Origin: Bacteroidales bacterium
GTDB lineage: Bacteria > Bacteroidota > Bacteroidia > Bacteroidales > UBA1556
Direction: 5' to 3'
Assembly (NCBI GenBank): GCA_023145955.1
Contig: JAGLDA010000003.1
Coordinates: forward strand, 1 to 32,584
Length of the DNA: 32,584 nucleotides
This document shows positions 1 through 7,703 of the stretch, piece after piece. The notes beneath the pieces are model-generated. The model was not told the origin of the DNA, did no database searches, and was given only the letters and a program-made list of their open reading frames with translations. Made by a program: the position numbers and the translations under genes. Within the stretch, counting starts at the first letter, position 1. Every line of letters starts with the position of its first letter.

Positions 1-354
1 TTACGTCTGCAATTAATGACATAGGATTATTTTCGATAAAAAATATTTATAGAAAGAAACGCCCAAAATCATAAATGAATTAAGGTCATTCACTCACTTA
101 TTTTTTTAGAAACTAAATTATTTTGAAATTCGTGGGTGGAATTTTTTCGCTCTTGTCCATTTGCTGTTAGCGAGAGCAGAAGATAAGTTTCTTATCTTTT
201 ATAGAGTGTAGCAAATTGAACGCTAGTAGTTTTTGTTTCGTAACTAGACAAAATAAAAGCAAAGTAGTTTTAAAGCCTTGTGTTGGTGAGTAATACGTTA
301 ATAAACTAAAACGAAATTAAATCAGTTACTTTTTTTGTCAGGTACTTAGCTTTT
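1..354. other. Non-coding stretch at the window start
   Basis: I see no credible gene here. All frames are short and the base composition is AT-rich. The only structure is a nested inverted repeat: an 8-bp stem with a TTT loop (180-187 with 191-198) sits inside a 7-bp outer stem, ATTTGCT at 159-165 pairing with AGCAAAT at 210-216. It could be a terminator-like hairpin or a small structured RNA, but nothing flanking it decides between these. Confidence 0.4.
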
Positions 355-1596
355 TTAGAAAAAATAGAATGCTGTAAATAATAATCTATTATTTGAAACA
401 CTGTGGGTGTTATCCACGCGTCCAAAATTATCTAAATCACCATAGCTTGCATTTGTATATTCATACTCTAAAGAAAGCATAGTATTCCCCGATCTAATAG
501 AAACATTTGGAGCAATACGGTACATATTATCCATATTACTTGCTGTGGTATAGTAAGTTCCTGTATTTGCTTCTAAGGTTCCATAATTTTTTGCATATCC
601 AAAGAATATACCGGGCAATACTTTATACTTATCTAAAACAATAGTATAATCTATATCTAACCACGCAAATAGGTGCTGAGTAGGGGTGTAAGTTCTTCTG
701 TCGTTTGTAGGGTCGATACTTGCTATAGCATAACCTCCAAGCATAAGATTATCAGTTAGATTTTGTCCCCAAATTGTTTTAGCTTTTATTTGTAATCTTT
801 CACCTTGCCATTTGTAATATGCCATATACGAAATGCTAGAAAATGAAGAGGTGCTTATAATATTGCTATCGGTAATTTGTCGAGGTTTTAATACTTTGTA
901 ATCAGCAGCAATTCCAAATGTATTTTTATTTTTACTATACTTAAGTTGTATATGAGCATTAGGAATAATAGAATTACTTAAGTACGAATACGACCTACCA
1001 ATAGGTCCTTTGCTTGCGTAATCGCGTTGTGCTAATGCTGCCACAATAATATTTAAATTCCCTATTTTTTGTGTATATCTAATTTGTGGGCTTCTAATAA
1101 AAGGTTGAAAAGGGGAGCCTGTATTTAGCGATATTACCGACGGGAAAACGCTAGTTACAAACATTGGATGCCAAAATTGGCCTAATATCAATGAGCTTTT
1201 ATCCCAATCCATTTGTATGTATGCATGGCGAAGACGAAATGTAGCAGTAGTGCTATTTGACATGCCTGAAAAATCGGCCTCAAGATAACCAAAGGTTTTT
1301 GCCCCAAAAGCATTAAATCCATTAATTTTCAGACCTGTTCGGCTAGTGATTACACTATAATTAAAATTTGGTGATGCATTGATGTCTGAGCCATTAGCAT
1401 CAAGTGCTTCGTCCAAAGGGAAAACAGCAAAAAGGCCCTCTCTAGCTTCTGCCATCTTTCGAGAATCTACCCAAAAGTCAGTCTTTACAAATCCGCTAAT
1501 ATCAAAAGTGATTTTTTTTTCAACGGTGTTTGTGTCTTGACTTATTCCGTATTGTAGTGTAGAGATTAGAAATATAAATAGTAAAAATTGTTTCAT
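355..1596 (-). CDS. Outer-membrane beta-barrel porin, DcaP-like
   Basis: A 413-residue exported protein, likely an outer-membrane channel for small solutes. Residues 1-19 form a signal peptide with a hydrophobic core (LLFIFLISTL). The rest is an alternating aromatic/polar pattern typical of beta strands, opening with ISGFVKTDFW and including RLRHAYIQMDW and LILGQFWHPMF. It ends LLFTAFYFF, with the terminal Phe expected of outer-membrane barrels. The opening strand and the tract around residues 118-140 resemble DcaP-type and related porins (family knowledge). The start is 15 nt after the stop of a small membrane-protein gene, and a larger membrane-protein gene lies upstream, so the three probably form one minus-strand operon. 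The substrate cannot be read from sequence. Confidence 0.75.
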   Translation of the reverse strand: MKQFLLFIFLISTLQYGISQDTNTVEKKITFDISGFVKTDFWVDSRKMAEAREGLFAVFPLDEALDANGSDINASPNFNYSVITSRTGLKINGFNAFGAKTFGYLEADFSGMSNSTTATFRLRHAYIQMDWDKSSLILGQFWHPMFVTSVFPSVISLNTGSPFQPFIRSPQIRYTQKIGNLNIIVAALAQRDYASKGPIGRSYSYLSNSIIPNAHIQLKYSKNKNTFGIAADYKVLKPRQITDSNIISTSSFSSISYMAYYKWQGERLQIKAKTIWGQNLTDNLMLGGYAIASIDPTNDRRTYTPTQHLFAWLDIDYTIVLDKYKVLPGIFFGYAKNYGTLEANTGTYYTTASNMDNMYRIAPNVSIRSGNTMLSLEYEYTNASYGDLDNFGRVDNTHSVSNNRLLFTAFYFF

Positions 1597-1611
1597 GCAA
1601 ATTAAATTATA

Positions 1612-1776
1612 TTAGTCTTTGAATTTTCTTTCTGAATACTGACCAATATAATAGAAAGCCAAAATTGGTATTAACATAAATTTAGTTAATCCTTCAAGTA
1701 GGTCAAGTAGGGTAAGGATAATAATTGAAAGTGTAATAATTAATATTACGATAATATCAAAAAGTCTTTTATTCAT
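1612..1776 (-). CDS. Small membrane protein of 54 residues
   Basis: An uninterrupted frame from ATG at 1776 to TAA at 1612. The protein starts MNKRLFDIIVILIITLSIII and ends FYYIGQYSERKFKD. It has one long hydrophobic stretch at about residues 7-28, a short amphipathic break (DLLEGLTKF), a second hydrophobic stretch at about 34-43, and a charged tail, so it looks like a one- or two-helix membrane protein. It lies 54 nt downstream of the Mpv17-like gene and 15 nt upstream of the porin start, which fits translation from a shared mRNA. No Shine-Dalgarno sequence is visible, which is normal in Bacteroidota. I do not recognise the family. The coding call rests on composition, length of open frame and position. 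Confidence 0.6.
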   Translation of the reverse strand: MNKRLFDIIVILIITLSIIILTLLDLLEGLTKFMLIPILAFYYIGQYSERKFKD

Positions 1777-1830
1777 TTTTTACTATTATTTAATGATATC
1801 TTTAATAATTATAGTTGAATAGAAATATAT

Positions 1831-2556
1831 TTATTTTGATTTCTGTGAAGCAATAGTAAGGATTATACCTAAAATAATTCCTAATAAAGCGGCAAAAACA
1901 ATTCTATAATCTTCTGGCATTAAGAAAGTGATTGTATGTGCCGGTATCCAAAAGAAAGGAATGGTTTTCTTGAAAACGAAATCCCATTGAACAGCCCAGT
2001 TTAGCTCAGGAAATATCTTATGGAATTTTATAGGAGAAAAAAAACCTTTTAATGTTCCTCCGTTAGCAATAATATGCATATCTGTAATTTTATGAAGTGT
2101 CATAAATACAGGTGCAAATATTAGGTTCATAAAAGCACTTATAAAGAAGGCACTAGCTATTCTGGCACCACCTAAACCTTCAGCTTGGGCAGTGAATAAA
2201 TCAGAGCTTTTCATTGAAGCGATAGCATTGTTAATGTGAAAATATTTCTCCACAAGTACTGGAGTGCCAACGGCAAAAATCACAAATGCCATTTTAATGC
2301 CAATTCCCAACAATCCCCATACAATTGACCTAGGTATTAATCCAAATGTTTTATTATTATAAACCCCTGTGCTTATTCTTAGCCCTATCATTTCACCTAA
2401 TGTGGCTAATATTCCAAATTTAAGGAAGCTAGTAACTAACCATAAATCATTATTGAATAGAAAGTCTTTTTGAAAGTTTTCCCAAATTGGGAAAGGTAGA
2501 AATAGTGACACTAAAGCTAGTATTACTACAGCCATATATAAGTCTGTTTTTTTCAT
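1831..2556 (-). CDS. Multi-pass membrane protein, Mpv17/PMP22-like
   Basis: A 241-residue integral membrane protein. Hydrophobic segments are visible at about residues 8-24, 42-60, 78-100, 132-152, 192-212 and 217-236. The C-terminal part contains IPFFWIPAHTITFLMP followed by EDYRIVFAALLGIILG. This resembles the C-terminal signature of the Mpv17/PMP22 family (aromatic-Pro, then Phe-x-x-Pro, then Tyr-Arg before a last helix). Mpv17 proteins are poorly understood inner-membrane channels or stress proteins in eukaryotes, and the bacterial members are uncharacterised. The match is by eye and could be superficial. The gene is probably first in an operon with a 54-residue membrane protein and a porin, which would suggest a role in envelope transport or homeostasis (inference). 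Confidence 0.5.
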   Translation of the reverse strand: MKKTDLYMAVVILALVSLFLPFPIWENFQKDFLFNNDLWLVTSFLKFGILATLGEMIGLRISTGVYNNKTFGLIPRSIVWGLLGIGIKMAFVIFAVGTPVLVEKYFHINNAIASMKSSDLFTAQAEGLGGARIASAFFISAFMNLIFAPVFMTLHKITDMHIIANGGTLKGFFSPIKFHKIFPELNWAVQWDFVFKKTIPFFWIPAHTITFLMPEDYRIVFAALLGIILGIILTIASQKSK

Positions 2557-2678
2557 ATTTTATTTTCAATAATTATTAACTAAAATCTTTATTAAGTTAT
2601 ATTTAATTAGGTTTTACAGAGTTTTGCAGGGGTTTTTAAAATAATAATACTTTAATATATTTGAATTATTACTTTATT

Positions 2679-2712
2679 GTAATCCCTCCCGATGGTTATC
2701 GGGAGGGATTAC
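2679..2712. terminator. Perfect 15-bp hairpin, terminator-like
   Basis: GTAATCCCTCCCGAT at 2679-2693 pairs perfectly with 2698-2712 around a GGTT loop, giving a very stable GC-rich stem in AT-rich DNA. On the plus strand it is followed by ATTTTTAT, but both flanking genes are on the minus strand. On the minus strand, downstream of ettA, no T run follows. It may still stop ettA transcription, or be a copy of a dispersed palindrome of the CCCGAT/ATCGGG kind that I recall as common in Bacteroidota. Confidence 0.6.
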
Positions 2713-2786
2713 ATTTTTATAATACATCAATAAATAGAAATTATTGAATTCACAACAAATCCAGTAGAGCCTTCGATTAATGCTAT

Positions 2787-4469
2787 TTATGCTTTAATTT
2801 TCTTATATCTAATACGTTTAGGGCCTTCGTTTCCTAAGCGTTTTTTACGATTTTCTTCATATTCGGAATAACCACCTTCAAACCAATAGACTTGTGAATT
2901 ACCTTCAAAAGCCAAAATATGTGTTGCAATTCTATCTAAAAACCACCTATCGTGAGAAATTACTACTGCACAACCAGCAAAATTTTCAAGACCTTCTTCG
3001 AGAGCACGTAGAGTGTTTACATCAATATCGTTTGTAGGCTCATCCAAAAGCAGAACATTAGCTTCTTGTTTAAGTGTTAAAGCTAAGTGTAAGCGGTTAC
3101 GTTCTCCACCAGAAAGGGTAGAACATTTTTTGTTTTGATCTCCACCACCAAAGTTAAATCTAGAAATATATGCTCTAGAGTTCATTGTTTTGTCACCAAG
3201 TTTTATCAGTTCATTTCCTTCTGATACAACTTCGTAAATGCTTTTGTTAGGATCGATATCGGCATGTTGTTGATCAACATATCCTACTTTTACTGTTTCG
3301 CCAACTTTAAACTCGCCACTACTAGGAGTTTCAAGCCCCATTATCATTCTGAAAAGAGTAGTTTTACCTGCTCCATTAGGACCAATAATTCCTACAATTC
3401 CGTTTGGTGGTAAATGAAACTCTAAGTTTTCATATAATAGCTTATCGCCAAAAGCTTTAGAAACATCCTGTGCCTCTATCACATTATGTCCCAAGCGTGG
3501 TCCATTAGGAATAAAAAGTTCAAGTTTTTCTATTCTTTCTTTAGTATCACTATCCATTAAGCTATCATAAGCTTTTAATCTAGCTTTGCTTTTTGCGTGT
3601 CGTGCTTTAGGTGCCATACGTACCCATTCAAGCTCTCGCTCTAATGTTTTTTGTCGTTTGCTAGCAATTTTATCTTCTTGAGCCATACGCTTTGTTTTCT
3701 GGTCAAGCCACGATGAGTAATTACCTTCCCAAGGAATACCTTCACCACGGTCAAGTTCAAGAATCCATCCTGCTACATTATCAAGGAAGTATCTATCGTG
3801 AGTAACGGCTATTACAGTACCTTTATATTGTTGAAGGTGCTGCTCAAGCCAATCTATAGATTCGGCATCAAGGTGGTTTGTAGGCTCATCAAGAAGTAGT
3901 ATCTCTGGTTCTGATAGCATTAGGCGAGTAAGTGCAACACGGCGTCGCTCTCCTCCTGATAAGTTCTTTATTGAAGTTTCTCCTGCAGGGCAACGTAGTG
4001 CTTCCATTGCTCTATCTAGCTTTGAGTCTATCTCCCAAGCATCTAATTGGTCAATTTTTTCAGTAAGAATACCTTGCTTATCAATAAGCTTTGTCATTTC
4101 ATCATCGCTCATTGGCTCAGCAAACTTTAGATTAATCTCCTCATACTCTTTAAGGATATCCATAGTTTCTTGTACTCCTTCTTCTACAACTTGCTTTACA
4201 GTTTTATTATCATCAAGGTATGGATCCTGTGCCAAATAGCCTATTTTATATCCTTCGGAGAAAACAACATCTCCTTGATATTTTTCTTCTAAGCCAGCAA
4301 TTATCTTTAATAATGTTGATTTTCCTGATCCGTTAAGACCAATAACACCAATCTTTGCCCCATAAAAGAAGCTTAAATATATGTTTTTTAAAACCTGCTT
4401 ATTATTCTCGTAAGACTTACTTACTTTCACCATTGAGAAAATTATCTTCTTATCATCTACTGTTGCCAT
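2787..4469 (-). CDS. ettA: Energy-dependent translational throttle protein EttA
   Basis: A cytoplasmic ABC-F ATPase of 560 residues, close to the usual 555. EttA binds the ribosomal E site and gates entry of 70S complexes into elongation according to ADP/ATP level (family knowledge). Two ABC domains are present. The first has Walker A GLNGSGKST near residue 43, signature LSGGERRR, and Walker B with LLLDEPTNHLD. The second has GPNGAGKTT near 363, LSGGERNR and LLLDEPTNDID. Between them lies a basic linker containing LEWVRMAPKARHAKSKAR, the P-site tRNA-interaction region that separates EttA from other ABC-F proteins. There is no transmembrane domain. It appears to be monocistronic, with a -7 promoter motif 43-50 nt before the ATG and a stable hairpin downstream. 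Confidence 0.93.
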   Translation of the reverse strand: MATVDDKKIIFSMVKVSKSYENNKQVLKNIYLSFFYGAKIGVIGLNGSGKSTLLKIIAGLEEKYQGDVVFSEGYKIGYLAQDPYLDDNKTVKQVVEEGVQETMDILKEYEEINLKFAEPMSDDEMTKLIDKQGILTEKIDQLDAWEIDSKLDRAMEALRCPAGETSIKNLSGGERRRVALTRLMLSEPEILLLDEPTNHLDAESIDWLEQHLQQYKGTVIAVTHDRYFLDNVAGWILELDRGEGIPWEGNYSSWLDQKTKRMAQEDKIASKRQKTLERELEWVRMAPKARHAKSKARLKAYDSLMDSDTKERIEKLELFIPNGPRLGHNVIEAQDVSKAFGDKLLYENLEFHLPPNGIVGIIGPNGAGKTTLFRMIMGLETPSSGEFKVGETVKVGYVDQQHADIDPNKSIYEVVSEGNELIKLGDKTMNSRAYISRFNFGGGDQNKKCSTLSGGERNRLHLALTLKQEANVLLLDEPTNDIDVNTLRALEEGLENFAGCAVVISHDRWFLDRIATHILAFEGNSQVYWFEGGYSEYEENRKKRLGNEGPKRIRYKKIKA

Positions 4470-4511
4470 TGCTATATATTTATTATGTTCTTATTCTATT
4501 TTGTTGGGCTG

Positions 4512-4519
4512 CAAAATTA
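4512..4519 (-). promoter_or_regulatory. Bacteroidota -7 motif for ettA
   Basis: On the minus strand the sequence is TAATTTTG, an exact match to TAnnTTTG, the -7 element read by the Bacteroidota housekeeping sigma factor. It would place the transcript start near 4505 and give a leader of about 35 nt. I see no TTG -33 element at the usual 17-23 nt spacing. Confidence 0.5.
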
Positions 4520-4730
4520 CTAAATAATAGTGTTGTTCTTGTATTTATTAATAGCTCTTTGATAAAGGTTTTTTTTGAGTTTTATTATTAAAACAGTAAA
4601 TAATAATATATTTAAAAATACTTTTTTGCTAATATAAGTAATAGTGTATTAGAGTATTATGGAAATTGATGTGAAATACTGAATTAATTGTGAATAAATG
4701 TTAAAACTAAGGTAGGGTAAAAGCAAACTA

Positions 4731-4762
4731 TTTGCGTCTTTAATACATCGACAATTCTTTTG
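4731..4762 (+). promoter_or_regulatory. Promoter (-33/-7) of the secreted T9SS cargo gene
   Basis: TTTG at 4731-4734 is followed after 20 nt by TTCTTTTG at 4755-4762. This is a full -33 element and a -7 element one base away from TAnnTTTG, at the spacing known for Bacteroidota promoters. The predicted start near 4769 leaves a leader of about 38 nt before the ATG at 4807. The rest of the gap from 4470 to 4806 is AT-rich and shows nothing else beyond the ettA -7 motif. Confidence 0.55.
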
Positions 4763-4806
4763 TTGATAAGTGAAACCAATTTTTTTATTAATATAAATTA
4801 AAACAC

Positions 4807-5856
4807 ATGAAAAACAAATTACTTTTATTAACAGCTTTACTTTTTACTTTTGCTATTGCTAATGCACAGTTTACTGTACTTTTAGTAGATGATGATGCAA
4901 ATAGTTATGATGAGTGGTCTTATGTTGAAACTGCATTAATTAATTCAGGATACACATATGATACAATTAACATTGACACTAATGCAGCTCCAGATTTTGC
5001 TACATTAAATAACTTTGATATGGTTATTTGGCATACTGCAAATGATGGTTTAAATCTTAATTTATGGGATACTACTGCAACAGTTCAGTTTAATGCAGCG
5101 ATTAGAGAATTTTTAGATTCAAATGGTGTTCTTTGGGTTGACGGTTTAGATTTTATGTACGACCAATTTGGTTCTGCTCCAGTTGATTTTGCTGCTGGTG
5201 ATTTTGTATATGATGTTATGGGAATTTCAAAATATGCTTGCCAATCTCATGCTGATGATACAGTTGGAACATATTCAGGTCTTACTTTAGCTCTTCCTGC
5301 AGCTACAAATACTATTACTACTATTGATTCTATTCAGTGGAAATGGAGTTCTTTATGGTATGGTGATGGTTTTGAAATAACTAACGAAGCTATTGCTCTT
5401 TTCGAAATGGGTCCTGCTGATTATGATTTTGCTGGTATGGTAAACGGTCTTTATAAAGAAAACGTTATTACAACTAGTCTTAGAATTTCTTCACTTGGTG
5501 ATGGTGGTTCTAGAGTTCAATCTGATATTGACCTTTTAGTTAAGGAAATGATTGAAGCTGCTGAAGCTGGTACTTTTGTAAAAGATGATTCTTATGTGAA
5601 TAGCATTGAGGCAGAAATGGATGTTGTTTTATATCCTAATCCTGCTACAGATATGGTAACTCTTACTTTTAACTCTGTACAGAATGCTTCAATTAAAATC
5701 TTTGACATTACAGGTAAAATGGTTATTTCTGACGAAATTGCTAATAATGCTACAAAATATACTTTTAATGTATCTAGTTTAAATGCAGGAATGTATTTTT
5801 ACCAAATTACATTGAACAATGCTACTGTTAGTAACAAATTTTCAGTAGTTAAGTAA
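4807..5856 (+). CDS. Secreted T9SS cargo with an amidotransferase-like fold
   Basis: A 349-residue exported protein. Residues 1-20 are a signal peptide cut near ANA-Q. The C-terminal ~75 residues are a type A T9SS sorting domain: VVLYPNPATDMVTL, then KIFDITGKMV, then LNAGMYFYQI, ending NKFSVVK. This predicts transport through the Por/T9SS machinery to the surface or medium. The middle starts FTVLLVDDDAN and continues with an alternating alpha/beta pattern (FDMVIWHT, NGVLWVDGLDF) like a flavodoxin or class I amidotransferase fold. The usual G-x-C-x-G nucleophile elbow is absent, so catalysis of that type is unlikely. The protein is acidic, and codon choice is markedly biased to GCT, GTT and TCT, as in highly expressed genes. 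It has its own promoter and a strong terminator. The specific function is unknown. Confidence 0.75.
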   Translation: MKNKLLLLTALLFTFAIANAQFTVLLVDDDANSYDEWSYVETALINSGYTYDTINIDTNAAPDFATLNNFDMVIWHTANDGLNLNLWDTTATVQFNAAIREFLDSNGVLWVDGLDFMYDQFGSAPVDFAAGDFVYDVMGISKYACQSHADDTVGTYSGLTLALPAATNTITTIDSIQWKWSSLWYGDGFEITNEAIALFEMGPADYDFAGMVNGLYKENVITTSLRISSLGDGGSRVQSDIDLLVKEMIEAAEAGTFVKDDSYVNSIEAEMDVVLYPNPATDMVTLTFNSVQNASIKIFDITGKMVISDEIANNATKYTFNVSSLNAGMYFYQITLNNATVSNKFSVVK

Positions 5857-5866
5857 TTAACTTATA

Positions 5867-5914
5867 AATGAGTGTTGGCATTATTGCCAACGCTCATTCA
5901 TTTATGACTTTTTT
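5867..5914 (+). terminator. Intrinsic terminator after the T9SS cargo gene
   Basis: AATGAGTGTTGGCA (5867-5880) pairs with 5885-5898 around TTAT, with a single G-U wobble, and a run of six T lies at 5909-5914. A second, 8-bp stem (TGACTTTT at 5905-5912 with 5918-5925) overlaps the T run. This separates the cargo gene from the C10 peptidase gene that starts at 6034. Confidence 0.75.
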
Positions 5915-6033
5915 ATTAAAAGTCAGATTTCACAATATATGTGTAGTTTTTACTTTGATTTTTTCAAAGTTCTTTTACTTTAATCTTTAATATTCGGGAT
6001 TCCGTTTAAATAAGATTTATAATAATGTATTAA

Positions 6034-7698
6034 ATGCGAATCTTACTTTCTTTGTGGTTAATTTTAGGTCTAAGTTTAACATTGTTTTCTCAGCATGTTT
6101 CTAATGGAGAAGTGCTGATGATAAAAGATAATTTTGAGAAAGCTTATAAAATTACATCTAAAACAATTAGTGAAAAACCATTAGTTTATAAAAAAGATAC
6201 TATTGCATTTATTTTTAATTACAATAATGCATTTATTGTAATAAGTAATGATAAGCAACTCCCTCCGATTAAGGCTTATTCATTAGAGAATTCCTTTCCA
6301 ATTGCAGACAAAAAATCAGAATTAAATTTCGAAGATATTATTATTGATGACTTGAGTAATTTTATATTATTAAACTCCAACAATTCAAAAAACAATAGCT
6401 ATAAACAGCAGAATATTCAGCAGTGGAAAAATATTAAAACCAACGGTATTAGTAAAGATACAAAAGGTGAGTACGGCCCTTTTTTAGGAAATATATATGG
6501 GCAAGTTAATTGCAAAAATGATTTAGGAAACATTGTAAATGTCACTAATTATTATACTCCAAGTAATTATGCAGTAGGTTGTGTAGCTCTAACTTTTGCA
6601 GAGGTTCTACAATTTCATAATTGGCCACGAAGAGGAGTAGGTAGTCATAGCTATTCTGATAACGATGGTTCATCAAATGGTACTTATAGTGCAGATTTTG
6701 ATGAGAAGTATTATAATTGGGCACTTATTAAGGATGAGTATCATAATAAGAGTACTACTAGTAAAGAAAGATCTGAGTTAGGAAAACTTGCATTTCACTG
6801 TGCTGTTGCTGTAAATATGGATTTTGAGTATAATGGATCTACGTCCAATATAAACAGAATACCTCAAGCAGCAAATAAACACTTTAGATTTACCTCAACA
6901 TATTTAACCAAATCAAGTTCACAGTTTTGGAGTAAAGTGGATGATAATTTAGTAAAAAGCCTACCTGTTCAATTTGCTATTTATACAACCGCTGGAGCAG
7001 GTCATGCTGTTGTATGCGATGGAATAAAAACAAGTTCCGATCTATACCATTTAAATATGGGATGGTGGGGTAGTTCAAATGCTTGGTATACTATTCAAGG
7101 CAGTTTTAATGCAGGTGGTTATACCAATATTACAGCAGGAGTTATGGATTTTATTCCTGTTGTAGAATTAGGTGAACCAAAACTTGATATAGATAATGAG
7201 TCTGTAGATTTAGAATGGTTTTACCCAACGAGCGTATTCCCAAATGCATATCAATTGCAAGTAAAAATAGGAGCTGATAATTGGACGGATGTTGAAGATA
7301 ATCTTGTTGGAAATACATATTCCTATAAATATGACGATACTAATATTCATAATTTTAGACTTAGAGCAAAGTGTTATGGTAATTGGATAGACAATTCTTG
7401 GTCAGAATATATGGATATTAATATTCAGAGTGAAATTGATAATCAAATAACTGAAGAGCTATCTGTATATCCTACAATATTACAAAACGAGCTAACAGTA
7501 GAGTCGAAGTATGTTTCTGGAAGTATTATAGAGCTAATTGATGTGCTTGGAAATATAGTATATCAAAACAATGTATCCTCAGGCTATGGAAGTTCTAAAA
7601 TTGTTTTTGATGTTTCATACTTGAATCAGGGTATGTATATATTGAGGTTACAAAATGGGGATATAGTACAAATATCGAGAGTAATAAAATATAATTAG
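6034..7698 (+). CDS. Secreted C10-family (streptopain-like) cysteine peptidase with T9SS domain
   Basis: A 554-residue pre-pro-peptidase that cleaves proteins outside the cell (family knowledge). Residues 1-20 are a signal peptide. About 21-145 look like the Spi/C10 inhibitory propeptide. The catalytic domain begins near GPFLGNIYGQ. The nucleophile is Cys183 in NYAVGCVALTFAEVLQ, followed by HNWP, and the partner is His324 in GAGHAVVCDG. Asn341 sits in HLNMGWWG, where streptopain has NWGWGG, so the conserved Trp next to this Asn is Met here. Residues ~380-465 look like a fibronectin type III domain. The end (SVYPTILQNELTVES to MYILRLQNGD) is a T9SS sorting domain with the usual PNP altered to PTI. 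The stop is 5 nt before the fecR-like gene, so it heads the SusCD operon. Confidence 0.87.
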   Translation: MRILLSLWLILGLSLTLFSQHVSNGEVLMIKDNFEKAYKITSKTISEKPLVYKKDTIAFIFNYNNAFIVISNDKQLPPIKAYSLENSFPIADKKSELNFEDIIIDDLSNFILLNSNNSKNNSYKQQNIQQWKNIKTNGISKDTKGEYGPFLGNIYGQVNCKNDLGNIVNVTNYYTPSNYAVGCVALTFAEVLQFHNWPRRGVGSHSYSDNDGSSNGTYSADFDEKYYNWALIKDEYHNKSTTSKERSELGKLAFHCAVAVNMDFEYNGSTSNINRIPQAANKHFRFTSTYLTKSSSQFWSKVDDNLVKSLPVQFAIYTTAGAGHAVVCDGIKTSSDLYHLNMGWWGSSNAWYTIQGSFNAGGYTNITAGVMDFIPVVELGEPKLDIDNESVDLEWFYPTSVFPNAYQLQVKIGADNWTDVEDNLVGNTYSYKYDDTNIHNFRLRAKCYGNWIDNSWSEYMDINIQSEIDNQITEELSVYPTILQNELTVESKYVSGSIIELIDVLGNIVYQNNVSSGYGSSKIVFDVSYLNQGMYILRLQNGDIVQISRVIKYN

Positions 7699-7703
7699 TA
7701 AAA

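Noticed and set aside
1..60. Possible end of a gene entering from the left edge on the minus strand
   Set aside because: The frame with TAA at 1-3 has another stop within four codons, and other minus frames give at most about 20 codons without recognisable sequence.
4355..4591. Plus-strand open frame antisense to the 5' end of ettA
   Set aside because: It overlaps the conserved Walker A region of ettA on the other strand, its translation resembles no family, and composition outside the overlap is plain AT-rich leader.
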